Positions 24,973 to 32,407 of a stretch of DNA of 46,279 bases are shown piece by piece. The stretch covers positions 1 through 46,279 of the forward strand of contig JAWXBM010000167.1 of the NCBI GenBank assembly GCA_034440115.1, written 5' to 3'. This DNA comes from JAWXBM01 sp034440115. GTDB lineage: Bacteria; Pseudomonadota; Gammaproteobacteria; Xanthomonadales; SZUA-36. Within the stretch, counting starts at the first letter, position 1. Each line of letters opens with the position of its first letter. The notes beneath the pieces are model-generated. The model saw nothing but the letters and a program-made list of their open reading frames with translations, had not been told where the DNA came from and ran no database searches. The translations under genes and the position numbers were made by a program.

Positions 24973-25535
24973 TTGCGCACCTGTGGCGGCTGATAATTAT
25001 TGAACCGGTCCAACAGCGCTGCTGGCTGCTTTTCCATGATGATCATGGGCTTGTATTCTTCACGCACAAAGCGTTCGTCCATGGCGTGTTGCAGAAACAT
25101 GGCGAGATGATCGTAGTACCCGGCAATATTCAGCAGGCCACACGGTTTGTTATGAATGCCCAATTGCGCCCAGGTGAGTATTTCAAATATTTCTTCAACG
25201 GTGCCCCAGCCACCCGGTAGGGCAACAAAGCCATCGGCCAGCTCCGCCATCATGGCTTTGCGTTCGTGCATGGAAGTCACCACGATCAGCTCAGACAGTT
25301 GGGTGTGTGCCACTTCGCGGGTGGCCAGGCTCTGAGGGATCACGCCAATGGCTTCACCGCCGTTTGCCAATACGGCATCGGCAACGGCGCCCATAACTCC
25401 AATGCCGGCGCCACCATAAACCAGGGCAATGTCGCGCTGCACCAACTCACGGCCCAGATCAGCAGCAGCCTCGCGATAAATGGGTTGGCGACCGGGGTTA
25501 GAGCCGCAATAAACGCACACACGTTTCAAAGCCAT
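24948..25535 (-). CDS. LOG family protein (nucleoside 5'-monophosphate phosphoribohydrolase type)
   Basis: A 195-residue Rossmann-like LOG protein (TIGR00730 group). Members cleave the N-glycosidic bond of nucleoside 5'-monophosphates; the plant and some bacterial forms activate cytokinins. Signature motifs are 'VCVYCGSNPG' (N-terminus), 'LVYGGAGIGVMGAVADAV' (nucleotide binding) and the catalytic 'ALPGGWGTVEEIFEILTWAQLG' (PGGxGTxxE). It starts 3 nt after the pyrB stop, in a run ruvX-pyrB-LOG-VOC with tight spacing. A house-cleaning or nucleotide-salvage role beside a pyrimidine gene is plausible, but the in vivo substrate is open. Confidence 0.92.
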   Translation of the reverse strand: MALKRVCVYCGSNPGRQPIYREAAADLGRELVQRDIALVYGGAGIGVMGAVADAVLANGGEAIGVIPQSLATREVAHTQLSELIVVTSMHERKAMMAELADGFVALPGGWGTVEEIFEILTWAQLGIHNKPCGLLNIAGYYDHLAMFLQHAMDERFVREEYKPMIIMEKQPAALLDRFNNYQPPQVRKWIGPAET

Positions 25536-25538
25536 TGA

Positions 25539-26480
25539 TCAAACCCCGGCCTGGCCGGCCAGTGTCAGCAGCACGGCCATGCGGGTGTGCAGGCCATTAC
25601 GCACCTGCCGACGCACCAGCGACTGTGGTCCATCGGCCACCGCTGAGGCAATTTCAACACCACGGTTCATCGGCCCGGGATGCAACACGCGCGCACCAAG
25701 CGCGGCGAGCTGCATGCGCTCTTCGGTCAGGCCCCAGGCTTTGTGGTAGTCCTCGGCAGCGGGAATGGCCAGGCCAAAAATCCTTTCTTTCTGGATGCGC
25801 AACATCATGACCACGTCGGCACCACTGAGTGCCTCATCGAAACTCTCATAGATTTTTATTTCATTGGCTTTGGCATTGTTTGCCAACTGCTGTCGCGGCA
25901 GGAACTCGGCAGGGCCTGCCAGGCGCAATTCAGCCACGCCCAGGCGCGGCAACAGCGCCAGGCAGGAACGTGCCACGCGGGAGTGTTTGATGTCTCCAGC
26001 CAGCACCACCTTGAGCTTGCTCAGATCACCAAAATGCTGTTTCAGCGTTACCGCATCCAGCAAGGCCTGGGTGGGGTGGGCGCCGGTGCCGTCACCGGCA
26101 TTGATTACGTGTGTGCCCTTCAGGGCCCGATCGGCCAACTGCTGCGCCGTGCCTTCAACCGCATGACGTATCACCAGGAAATCCGGATGCATGGCTTGCA
26201 AGGCATCGTAGGTGTCTTCCAGCGATTCGCCTTTTTCCACCGAGCTGCCCTGGGCGGCAATGTTCACCACCTGAATACCCAGGCGCAGGGCAGCGGTTTC
26301 AAAGGAAACGCGCGTGCGCGTGCTGGGCTCACAAAACAGGTTGATCAGCAATTGTCCCGCCAGGCGGTGGTAATAGCGCTGTGGCTGATCGGCGATGGCC
26401 AGGGCCAGTTCAATTAACTTTTCCAGTTGGACATCGGTTAAGGCATCGGTATGGGTAAAGTGAATGAGGCGTTCTGACAT
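25539..26480 (-). CDS. pyrB: Aspartate carbamoyltransferase catalytic subunit PyrB
   Basis: PyrB condenses carbamoyl phosphate and aspartate, the committed step of pyrimidine synthesis. The 313-residue protein has the carbamoyl-phosphate loop 'CEPSTRTRVSF' (S53-T-R-T-R57), Ser80/Lys83 in 'SSVEKGES', 'HPTQALLD' (135-142) and 'HPGPMNRGVE' near 265. In pseudomonads the enzyme is followed by an inactive dihydroorotase-like pyrC' and preceded by pyrR. Neither is present here: a LOG gene follows and ruvX precedes (22-nt gap). No pyrI is seen either, so regulation by a regulatory chain or PyrR is not indicated locally. Confidence 0.96.
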   Translation of the reverse strand: MSERLIHFTHTDALTDVQLEKLIELALAIADQPQRYYHRLAGQLLINLFCEPSTRTRVSFETAALRLGIQVVNIAAQGSSVEKGESLEDTYDALQAMHPDFLVIRHAVEGTAQQLADRALKGTHVINAGDGTGAHPTQALLDAVTLKQHFGDLSKLKVVLAGDIKHSRVARSCLALLPRLGVAELRLAGPAEFLPRQQLANNAKANEIKIYESFDEALSGADVVMMLRIQKERIFGLAIPAAEDYHKAWGLTEERMQLAALGARVLHPGPMNRGVEIASAVADGPQSLVRRQVRNGLHTRMAVLLTLAGQAGV

Positions 26481-26502
26481 GGTGCTTCTGGCAGCCTTGG
26501 GT

Positions 26503-27069
26503 TCATGACCCCGTTGCGACGGAATTCGCAGGCAGTGATTGTAACCAGTTTTGCAGGATCAGTTGGGCGGCTACTGAATCCAGTTGTTTGGCATCCTTGC
26601 GCCGGGCCAGGCCGCTGGCACGTAATTCAACGAATCGTTGTTCCGCTGCCTGTGAGCTGAAACGCTCGTCATAGTAAATGCAGGGCCTGGCAAAGCGTTC
26701 TTCAAGTTGCGCACCAAAGCGGCGCGCCAGACGAGACATTTCGGTTTCGTTGCCATCCAGATCCAAGGGCAAACCGATCAGGAACTGGCTGGGTTTCCAA
26801 TCTTTAACCAATCGGCTGATGGTGGCCCAGTCCGGCGCCTGACCACTATTCTGACCATTGCTGACGGTTTCCAGGCTGCTGGCCGTGCGGGTCGTGGCCT
26901 GGCCTATCGCTGTGCCGATGCGGCGCAGGCCAAAATCAAAACACAGAACGTAACCTTGTGGAATGGCATGCGGAATGGCTTGCGGAATTGCTTGTGGAAT
27001 TGGATTCGGGTTGGCGGGCTCAGGTTTGCCCGTCGGGGGCCCAGGTTTGCCCGTCGGGGCCTCAGGCAT
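26503..27069 (-). CDS. ruvX: Holliday junction resolvase-like RuvX/YqgF with a Pro-rich repeat N-terminus
   Basis: A RNase H-fold protein of the YqgF family, implicated in 16S rRNA 5' pre-processing and in Holliday-junction resolution. Core motifs are 'LCFDFGLRRIGTAIG', 'FLIGLPLDLDG', 'YYDERFSSQAAEQRF' and 'KDAKQLDSVAAQLILQNWL'. The usual length is about 140-150. Here 188 residues result from an N-terminal extension of about 37 residues built from repeats (PTGKPG/PTGKPE, then IPQAIPQAIPHAIPQ). The ATG at 27069 overlaps the yqgE stop; no in-frame start exists between the repeats and the core, so the extension should be translated. The yqgE-ruvX pairing is the usual one. Confidence 0.92.
   Translation of the reverse strand: MPEAPTGKPGPPTGKPEPANPNPIPQAIPQAIPHAIPQGYVLCFDFGLRRIGTAIGQATTRTASSLETVSNGQNSGQAPDWATISRLVKDWKPSQFLIGLPLDLDGNETEMSRLARRFGAQLEERFARPCIYYDERFSSQAAEQRFVELRASGLARRKDAKQLDSVAAQLILQNWLQSLPANSVATGS
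26955..27059. repeat. ruvX: Tandem DNA repeats inside the 5' end of ruvX
   Basis: Two adjacent repeat arrays lie within the coding region. Four 12-bp units of the form c(t/a)tg(t/c)ggaat(t/g)g run from 26955 to 27002. Two exact copies of caggtttgcccgtcgggg lie at 27021-27038 and 27042-27059, 21 bp apart. Both unit lengths are multiples of three, so copy-number change would lengthen or shorten the N-terminal extension without breaking the frame. Confidence 0.85.
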
Positions 27070-27637
27070 GCCCACCGGCACCGTGTAGCCGGTCTATCTT
27101 GATGCCGAGGCGATCCAGCGCTCCTTCGAAGCGATTGGGAAAAGGCATGTCGAAAACAATGCCGGTGTCAGCCGCAACCGACAGCCAGGCGTTCTCTCGC
27201 AGCTCACCTTCCAGTTGACCGCCACCCCAACCGGCATAACCGAGTGCGACGACAAATTTTTCCGGCCCGCCTCCAACTGCTATAGCGGCCAACACATCAC
27301 GTGAGGTGGTAACCATGATTTCTGGCGAAACCGCCATACTGGATTCATAGCCCTCCACCGGAGAGTGCAGCACGAAGCCGCGATCGGGTGCTACCGGGCC
27401 GCCTTCCAGTACCGGCATGGTGCGGATGACATCATTTTCACAATCGATATGCAGCTGGGCCAGTATTTCGCCTAGCGAAAACTCGGATTGACGGTTGATG
27501 GTGATGCCAATGGCGCCTTCTTCGTTGTGCTGGCACAGCAAAGTGACACTGCCGGCGAAGTTGTTGTCCGTCATGTTCGGCATGGCAATCAACATTTGTT
27601 GAGCCAGATAACCGCTGATGACCTTGGTTTTTTCCAT
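27062..27637 (-). CDS. yqgE: YqgE/AlgH family protein
   Basis: A 191-residue member of the UPF0301 family (AlgH in Pseudomonas); the biochemical role is unsettled. Conserved features are 'GYLAQQMLIAMPNMTDNNFAGSVTLLCQHNEEGAIGITINRQ', 'VLEGGPVAPDRGFVLHSP' and 'VALGYAGWGGGQLEGELRENAWL'. The frame is open far upstream, but the ATG at 27637 fits best: GGAG lies 9 nt before it and family N-termini begin with this strand. Its stop overlaps the ruvX start, so yqgE-ruvX-pyrB-LOG forms one minus-strand unit. It is divergent from trmB. Confidence 0.92.
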   Translation of the reverse strand: MEKTKVISGYLAQQMLIAMPNMTDNNFAGSVTLLCQHNEEGAIGITINRQSEFSLGEILAQLHIDCENDVIRTMPVLEGGPVAPDRGFVLHSPVEGYESSMAVSPEIMVTTSRDVLAAIAVGGGPEKFVVALGYAGWGGGQLEGELRENAWLSVAADTGIVFDMPFPNRFEGALDRLGIKIDRLHGAGGHA

Positions 27638-27733
27638 GTCCATGAGCTCCAGATTGGGCTGTAGGCAGTGACTTTTCAAGCCTGTTGGGCCGAGAAAGAC
27701 ATTCCGCGCCGCAGCGCAGCAACTTGTCTTGCT

Positions 27734-27742
27734 TGCTACAAT
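27734..27742 (+). promoter_or_regulatory. Extended -10 promoter for trmB
   Basis: TGCTACAAT (TGn plus TACAAT, 5 of 6 to the consensus) lies in the yqgE-trmB gap without a good -35, as expected for extended -10 promoters. The predicted start near 27749 leaves a leader of about 50 nt before the TTG at 27802. It argues against any trmB start further upstream. Confidence 0.45.
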
Positions 27743-27801
27743 ATCACTCCTTTCGAAACCGGCAAGAGCGCCAGCATGTTTTTTGGCTTTTTTTGAAAAT
27801 C

Positions 27802-28536
27802 TTGAACAAGAAAACCGAAAGTTTGAACACCACCAGCCTGCAAGTAGCCCTGCAAAAGGGCCGGGCAAGGGCAGTACGCAGTTTTGTACTGCGTGGCGGG
27901 CGCCTGACCGATGGCCAGCAGCGTGCCATGGATGAGTTACTGCCGCGTTACAGCGTTGGCACATCTGCTACGAGTCTGGATTTTGCTGAGTTGTTTGGCA
28001 ACCGCCGACCGGTGACACTTGAAATCGGTTTTGGCAACGGCGATGCCACCTGGCAGATGGCACAAAAGCATCCCTTGGAGAACTACATTGGTGTGGAAGT
28101 ACACCAACCCGGCGTGGGGCATTTGCTGCTCAAGCTGGAAGAGCACGGTATAGACAATGTGCGCATCGCCTGTGAAGACGGGGTGGAATTCCTGCGGAAC
28201 CGGATTGCGGATAAGAGCCTGGATGGCTTCCGCCTGTATTTTCCCGACCCATGGCCTAAAAAGCGCCACCACAAGCGTCGCATTATCCAGCCCGCATTCG
28301 TGAACCTGCTGGCGGAGAAAATGGCCGCTGGTGGCATCGTTCACCTGGCCACGGATTGGCACAACTATGCCGAGCACATGCTGGAAGTGTTGCAGCAGAA
28401 TCCGGCTTTCGAAAATCTTTCGGAAACGAATGAATATTGCATCAGGCCTGCCTGGCGACCGTTGACCAAATACGAAAAGCGCGGGCAACGGCTGGGGCAT
28501 GGTGTTTATGACCTGCTGTTCCTGCGCCGCAGTTGA
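27802..28536 (+). CDS. trmB: tRNA (guanine-N7-)-methyltransferase TrmB
   Basis: TrmB methylates G46 of tRNAs with SAM. It has the SAM-binding motif 'LEIGFGNGDATWQMA', the acidic 'IGVEVHQPGVGHLL', the TrmB signature 'FPDPWPKKRHHKRR' and the C-terminal 'RPLTKYEKRGQRLGHGVYDL'. No ATG lies in frame near the expected N-terminus. Candidate starts are TTG at 27802 (chosen, 244 residues) and TTG at 27823, both downstream of the extended -10 promoter. Homologues begin with a short basic, variable N-tail before 'RAVRSFVLRGGRLTDGQQRAMD', which fits either. Identity is certain; the start is not. Confidence 0.93.
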   Translation: MNKKTESLNTTSLQVALQKGRARAVRSFVLRGGRLTDGQQRAMDELLPRYSVGTSATSLDFAELFGNRRPVTLEIGFGNGDATWQMAQKHPLENYIGVEVHQPGVGHLLLKLEEHGIDNVRIACEDGVEFLRNRIADKSLDGFRLYFPDPWPKKRHHKRRIIQPAFVNLLAEKMAAGGIVHLATDWHNYAEHMLEVLQQNPAFENLSETNEYCIRPAWRPLTKYEKRGQRLGHGVYDLLFLRRS

Positions 28537-28547
28537 CCGGTTCAGCG

Positions 28548-28585
28548 GCATGGCTCAGCCGCATAGCTCAGCCGCATAGCTTCAT
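28548..28585. repeat. Short tandem 13-bp repeat after trmB
   Basis: gcatggctcagcc (28548-28560), gcatagctcagcc (28561-28573) and a partial third copy gcatagcttcat follow the trmB stop. No function is apparent; replication slippage is a sufficient explanation. Confidence 0.7.
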
Positions 28586-28669
28586 AACTGCCTGCAGGTT
28601 AGGATAGGAGACGTGGCAGGGTTGGGGAATTATTCAGGCATGGAATGCAGGCAGTCATGAGAGAGAAGG
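28584..28669 (+). promoter_or_regulatory. Possible structured leader of the SLC13 permease gene
   Basis: Arms ataactgcctgca (28584-28596) and tgcaggcagtcat (28646-28658) are complementary at 12 of 13 positions, with a 49-nt loop between them. The 3' arm ends just before a strong ribosome site (GAGAAGG, ending at 28669) for the TTG start at 28677. If transcribed, folding could influence ribosome access. No known riboswitch consensus was recognised. Confidence 0.3.
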
Positions 28670-28676
28670 TTTAACG

Positions 28677-30524
28677 TTGGATACTGGCCTGACTCTGAAC
28701 GCCGACATGGTGCTGGTATTGCTGGTGCTCAGTGCTACCATAGGCCTGTTTGTTTCCGAACTGGTACGGGTAGACGTCGCCGCTATCATGGTAATGGTCA
28801 CCATCGGTGTATTGGGGCTGGTTCCAGCCACAGACCTGTTCAACGGTTTTGCATCAAACGCGGTACTGTCCATCATTGCGGTGATGATCCTGGGAGCCGG
28901 GCTGGACCGAACCGGGGTGATGGGCGTGGTGGCGGCCTGGATACTCAAAGTCGGTGGCAAAACATCCAGTCGTATTATCCCGCTGGTATCCGGCACGGTG
29001 GGCTTGATATCCGGCTTTATGCAGAATGTAGGCGCCACAGCCCTGTTCATGCCGGTTGTGTCACGCATTTCCACAAGGACGAAGATTCCGCTTGCCGAAT
29101 TGCTTATGCCCATGGGCTTTTGCGCCATCCTCGGTGGCACATTGACCATGGTGGGTTCTTCGCCATTGATCCTGTTGAACGATCTGATCCACAACGCCAA
29201 CCAATCGCTGCCACCCGGGGCGCAAACCATCCCCAACCTGCACTTGTTTGATGTCACACCCATAGGCCTGGTCTTGCTCAGTTGCGGCATCATTTATTTC
29301 CTGGTGCTGGGCCGGTTCCTGTTACCAAAAAACAGCGATAAGTCGGTGGGTTCACCAGCCCGTACCGAAACTTATTTCGCTGATGTTTATGGCATCAAGG
29401 GCGATCTCTTCGAATTGCTGGTCACGGTTGACAGTCCCTTGGTCGGTATGAAAATCTCCGCTGCGGAAAAGCTCGACGGCGCACCCATGATGCTGGCGAT
29501 ACGCAATACCGAAGAGCCGCGCTTGGCTCCGCCGTCCGATGAAATGATCTGGGTGGGCACTATTCTGGGTGTGATGGGCACGCGCGAAATCGTTGGGCGT
29601 TTCGCCCTGGATAACCAATGTCGCGTGCAGCCGCGACTGCGGACTTTTGGCGGTTTGTTCAATCCCAGTCGTGCAGGTATTTCCGAAGTAGTATTGCCGC
29701 CAGGATCGCGCCTGATTGGCCAAACCATCAACCAGGCGCGCTTGCGCAAGCGTTATGGCATCAGCGTTCTGGCCATTAACAGGCGGGGCGAAATCCTCTC
29801 GCGGGGTATTCGTGATCTGGAGTTGGAAATTGGCGATTGCCTGGTGTCACACAGCACCTGGCAGGATTTATCTGCCGTCAGTCGCGAACGCGATTTCATC
29901 GTAGCGACCGAAATTCCCAAGGAAGAACAACGCTCGCACAAGGTGGGCTATGCCCTGGTGTTTTTCTCGATTTCCATTCTGATGATTCTGTTCACCGACT
30001 ATCGGCTGTCCATTTCCCTGTTGGTAGGCGCCTTGGGCATGGTGCTGGCCGGCGTGCTCAGCATGGACGAGGCTTATAACGCTGTCAGTTGGAAAACGGT
30101 GTTTTTGCTGGCCAGCCTGATTCCGCTGGGCCAGGCCATGGAACGTACCGGTACGGCAGCCTGGATTGCCCAGGAAATCATGGCCATGCTGGGCGATGTG
30201 CCACCGCTTGCGGTGGAAATTGCATTGGCTCTGTTGACGACGCTGTTCAGCCTGGTGATGACCAATGTGGGTGCGACCACCATTCTGGTGCCGATTGCGG
30301 TGAGCATTGCCCTGGCCACCGGGGCTAGTCCGCTGATGTACGCCTTGATTGTCGCATTATCGGCTTCCAACGCATTCATCCTGCCTACCCATCAGGTCAA
30401 TGCGTTGATCATGGGGCCGGGTGGTTATCGCGTGGCGGATTTCCTGCGGGTTGGCAGTGTCATGAGCGTGATTTTTATCGTGGCCATGTTGATCATGGTC
30501 AATCTGCTGTTCGGCAGCAATTAA
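28677..30524 (+). CDS. SLC13/DASS-type permease with central RCK_C (TrkA-C) domains
   Basis: A 615-residue inner-membrane ion-transporter superfamily protein. Two membrane halves flank a cytoplasmic insert. Half one (about 5-225) includes 'FMQNVGATALFMPVVSRIS' and 'LMPMGFCAILGGTLTMVGSSPLILLNDL'. The insert (about 235-410) carries two TrkA-C-like folds ('ELLVTVDSPLVGMKISAAEKLDGAPMMLAI' and 'VVLPPGSRLIGQTINQARLRKRYGISVLAI'). Half two (about 425-615) includes 'SLVMTNVGATTILVPIAVSIA'. Relatives carry sulfate, dicarboxylates or other anions with Na+; the substrate here is undetermined. The start is TTG at 28677, supported by GAGAAGG 7-8 nt upstream; the first ATG is 10 codons later. Confidence 0.9.
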   Translation: MDTGLTLNADMVLVLLVLSATIGLFVSELVRVDVAAIMVMVTIGVLGLVPATDLFNGFASNAVLSIIAVMILGAGLDRTGVMGVVAAWILKVGGKTSSRIIPLVSGTVGLISGFMQNVGATALFMPVVSRISTRTKIPLAELLMPMGFCAILGGTLTMVGSSPLILLNDLIHNANQSLPPGAQTIPNLHLFDVTPIGLVLLSCGIIYFLVLGRFLLPKNSDKSVGSPARTETYFADVYGIKGDLFELLVTVDSPLVGMKISAAEKLDGAPMMLAIRNTEEPRLAPPSDEMIWVGTILGVMGTREIVGRFALDNQCRVQPRLRTFGGLFNPSRAGISEVVLPPGSRLIGQTINQARLRKRYGISVLAINRRGEILSRGIRDLELEIGDCLVSHSTWQDLSAVSRERDFIVATEIPKEEQRSHKVGYALVFFSISILMILFTDYRLSISLLVGALGMVLAGVLSMDEAYNAVSWKTVFLLASLIPLGQAMERTGTAAWIAQEIMAMLGDVPPLAVEIALALLTTLFSLVMTNVGATTILVPIAVSIALATGASPLMYALIVALSASNAFILPTHQVNALIMGPGGYRVADFLRVGSVMSVIFIVAMLIMVNLLFGSN

Positions 30525-30536
30525 TCTGAACCAGTC

Positions 30537-30881
30537 CTATTGGGCAATAGCCAAATCATCCAGCAGTACATTTCCGTCTTCAATGTGCAGCTCTATTTTA
30601 CGTAAGGAAGCTCCCTGGCAAGGCCCCTGCAGACATTCGCCATCAGCCACATCGAACAAGGCGCCATGATGCGGGCAGACCAGCCGTCCTGCAGGATCAA
30701 ACAGAAACCGGTCTGGTGCAAAATTCAGATTCCGACCCTGGTGTGGGCAAACGTTGTGATAGCCGACGACTTCGCCAGCGCGCTGAAACAGCATCAGGTA
30801 ACAGCGTTTACCCTCGTTTTCTGTCATGACTTCCTTGCCTTCCGCGCTCACTTCCGCAAGCGGGCAGAGTATTGCCGGCAT
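30537..30881 (-). CDS. Rieske 2Fe-2S domain protein (ferredoxin-like)
   Basis: A 114-residue soluble Rieske protein. The cluster ligands are C-x-H (NVCPHQGRNL) and C-x2-H (LVCPHHGALFD), 17-20 residues apart. The C-terminal 'GECLQGPCQGASLRKIELHIEDGNVLLD' is typical of small Rieske ferredoxins or of NirD-like subunits that pass electrons to an oxygenase or reductase. No partner enzyme is encoded nearby. The ATG at 30881 has AAAGGAG 10 nt upstream; the longer open frame lacks a ribosome site. It converges on the SLC13 gene (12-nt gap) and is divergent from the small membrane gene at 30921. Confidence 0.88.
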   Translation of the reverse strand: MPAILCPLAEVSAEGKEVMTENEGKRCYLMLFQRAGEVVGYHNVCPHQGRNLNFAPDRFLFDPAGRLVCPHHGALFDVADGECLQGPCQGASLRKIELHIEDGNVLLDDLAIAQ

Positions 30882-30920
30882 TGATATGCTGCTCCTTTGA
30901 CCCAATTTCCCGTTGTAACC

Positions 30921-31217
30921 ATGAGATATTACCTCAGCCAATCACCTGCCAACCCGTTGACACGAATTGTAGCCGCTGTTGTGGCAACGATCTGTCTGGT
31001 GGGTGCATTCTTTTTTGGCCTGGTGATACTGGCAGTGATCGCCGTGTTTATCGCCGGTCTGAGTCTGGTTTTCTGGCTGCGCGCCTGGTGGTTACGCCGC
31101 AATTCACCGTCTCCTATGGCCCAGCCGGATACCCATCAAGCTGGCCATCAACGAGGTGGCCAGGGGCAGGAAATCATCGAAGGAGAGTACACGGTTATCT
31201 CCGAACGGCGCGACTGA
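30921..31217 (+). CDS. Small two-helix membrane protein of unknown function
   Basis: A 98-residue protein with two adjacent hydrophobic helices in residues 14-55 (RIVAAVVATICLVGAFFFGLVILAVIAVFIAGLSLVFWLRAWWLRR, split here by a turn). A basic 'WLRAWWLRR' stop-transfer stretch and a polar tail ending 'EIIEGEYTVISERRD' follow. An 'I-I-E-G-E-[YF]-x-V' tail recurs in small gammaproteobacterial membrane proteins of this architecture, but no function is known to me. It overlaps nothing and is divergent from the Rieske gene. The CBS gene follows after 74 nt. No strong ribosome site precedes the ATG. Confidence 0.7.
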   Translation: MRYYLSQSPANPLTRIVAAVVATICLVGAFFFGLVILAVIAVFIAGLSLVFWLRAWWLRRNSPSPMAQPDTHQAGHQRGGQGQEIIEGEYTVISERRD

Positions 31218-31291
31218 ATCCATCAGCGGCGTTGAAATTCTTTCAGGCAGGTATAGACTGAGGGTGTGCTCCGCTCTCGGGATGAATTGCC

Positions 31292-31726
31292 ATGTCTATG
31301 ATCAGAGATATTCTGGGCCGCAAGGGAAAGACGGTCCTGACCAGTAAAAGCACGGCTTCGGTATTGGAGGCCATCACCCTCATGTCCCAAGCTAATATTG
31401 GCGCCCTGGTCATTCAGGATGGTGATCAGCCATGCGGAATATTCACTGAGCGCGACTATCTGCGGAAAATTGCTTTAAAAGGCCGTTCCTCATCCAATAC
31501 GCCCTTGTGCGATGTGATGTCGTTTCCGCTGATTACCGTTGCCGCCACGGATTCGCCGGATACCGCCATGGAGATCATGACTACCTGCCGCTGTCGTCAT
31601 TTGATTGTGACCGAAGGTGAAAAGATGGTGGGGATTGTTTCAGTCGGCGACCTGGTCAAGCATATGTTGCAGGAAAAAGAAACCGAAGTTGAACATCTGG
31701 CGCAGTACATCGCTGGTTCGTACTGA
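31292..31726 (+). CDS. Tandem CBS-domain protein
   Basis: A 144-residue protein made almost only of two CBS motifs: about 5-70 ('VLEAITLMSQANIGALVIQDGDQPCGIFTERDYLRKI') and 75-135 ('DSPDTAMEIMTTCRCRHLIVTEGEKMVGIVSVGDLVKHML'). Such stand-alone pairs bind adenosyl nucleotides (AMP, ATP, SAM, NAD) and act as energy or metabolite sensors on partner proteins. The 'TERDYLRK' and 'VSVGDLVK' ends are typical. No partner is evident next to it, and a minus-strand gene converges on it. A second ATG two codons later is possible. Confidence 0.9.
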   Translation: MSMIRDILGRKGKTVLTSKSTASVLEAITLMSQANIGALVIQDGDQPCGIFTERDYLRKIALKGRSSSNTPLCDVMSFPLITVAATDSPDTAMEIMTTCRCRHLIVTEGEKMVGIVSVGDLVKHMLQEKETEVEHLAQYIAGSY

Positions 31727-31758
31727 GCGTCCCTGGTAATTTCCGGCAGTAGTTTCTG

Positions 31759-32190
31759 TCAGCCTTTCTGCTCTGGCTCGCTCCAGTTTTCTTTCGTGGC
31801 TTCTTGCGTGGTTTCTTTCGCGTCATCTTGCATGGCTTTTTGAATGGCGGCTCGCGCTTCGGCTTCGCTTTGCCCCTTTTTGTATTGATCCATTACCACC
31901 GCTTCTACCCGGTCCAGCAAGGTATCCAGCGAACCACCCGGATGGTTTCGGCGCAAGGGCGGCTGATGGCCGAACAGGTTGATCCAGCGCTCGCTGCGGC
32001 GACCCAGTTTTATCACCCGCTGAAATTCTTCAGCAGCATCTGCCCCGCCCCGCACCAGACCTACTGCGGCGGCTAATAGCGACAAGGGAATCAACAGGGC
32101 ATCGCGCAAGCCATCCGCCAGGAGTTTGAATTGCAGGATGGCAGTATTGCGCAACAGTTCGATTCTTGGGTTTGGGCTTTCTTCATTCAT
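31759..32190 (-). CDS. Conserved hypothetical protein with one hydrophobic segment
   Basis: A 143-residue protein. Residues about 25-50 (LLADGLRDALLIPLSLLAAAVGLVRGG) form one probable membrane-associated helix. A basic region (FQRVIKLGRRSERWINLFGH), a short predicted helix with acidic residues (LDTLLDRVEAVVMDQYKKG) and a Gln/Lys/Glu-rich C-tail follow. No family is recognised with confidence; similar small proteins occur in pseudomonads. It converges on the CBS gene with a 32-nt gap. Codon pattern and length support a real gene, though no strong ribosome site is visible. Confidence 0.65.
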   Translation of the reverse strand: MNEESPNPRIELLRNTAILQFKLLADGLRDALLIPLSLLAAAVGLVRGGADAAEEFQRVIKLGRRSERWINLFGHQPPLRRNHPGGSLDTLLDRVEAVVMDQYKKGQSEAEARAAIQKAMQDDAKETTQEATKENWSEPEQKG

Positions 32191-32337
32191 GATTTTCTGG
32201 TCGGGTGAGTGATTCTCATAACGTTACTTTGGGTGAATCGGTGTCTTGTAGCAACTTTGTCTTTTTTATTTGCATGTTCTGGGGCTAATCTATATTGGCC
32301 CCGGTTGGCACATCGTCATTCAGGGAGAGTGATCGTC

Positions 32338-32391
32338 ATGGAAAACGAAACAGAGTTGAGCAGCCTCGTCAGAACGAACCCACAACACTAA
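32338..32391 (+). CDS. Possible 17-codon small ORF in the leader of the META lipoprotein gene
   Basis: ATG at 32338 with GGGAG about 11-15 nt upstream opens a frame encoding MENETELSSLVRTNPQH and ending at 32391, 16 nt before the downstream ATG. The following gene has a perfect AGGAGG. The peptide has no obvious regulatory codon run. It could be a translated leader or chance. Confidence 0.25.
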   Translation: MENETELSSLVRTNPQH

Positions 32392-32407
32392 ATCAGGAGG
32401 TAGGAAT

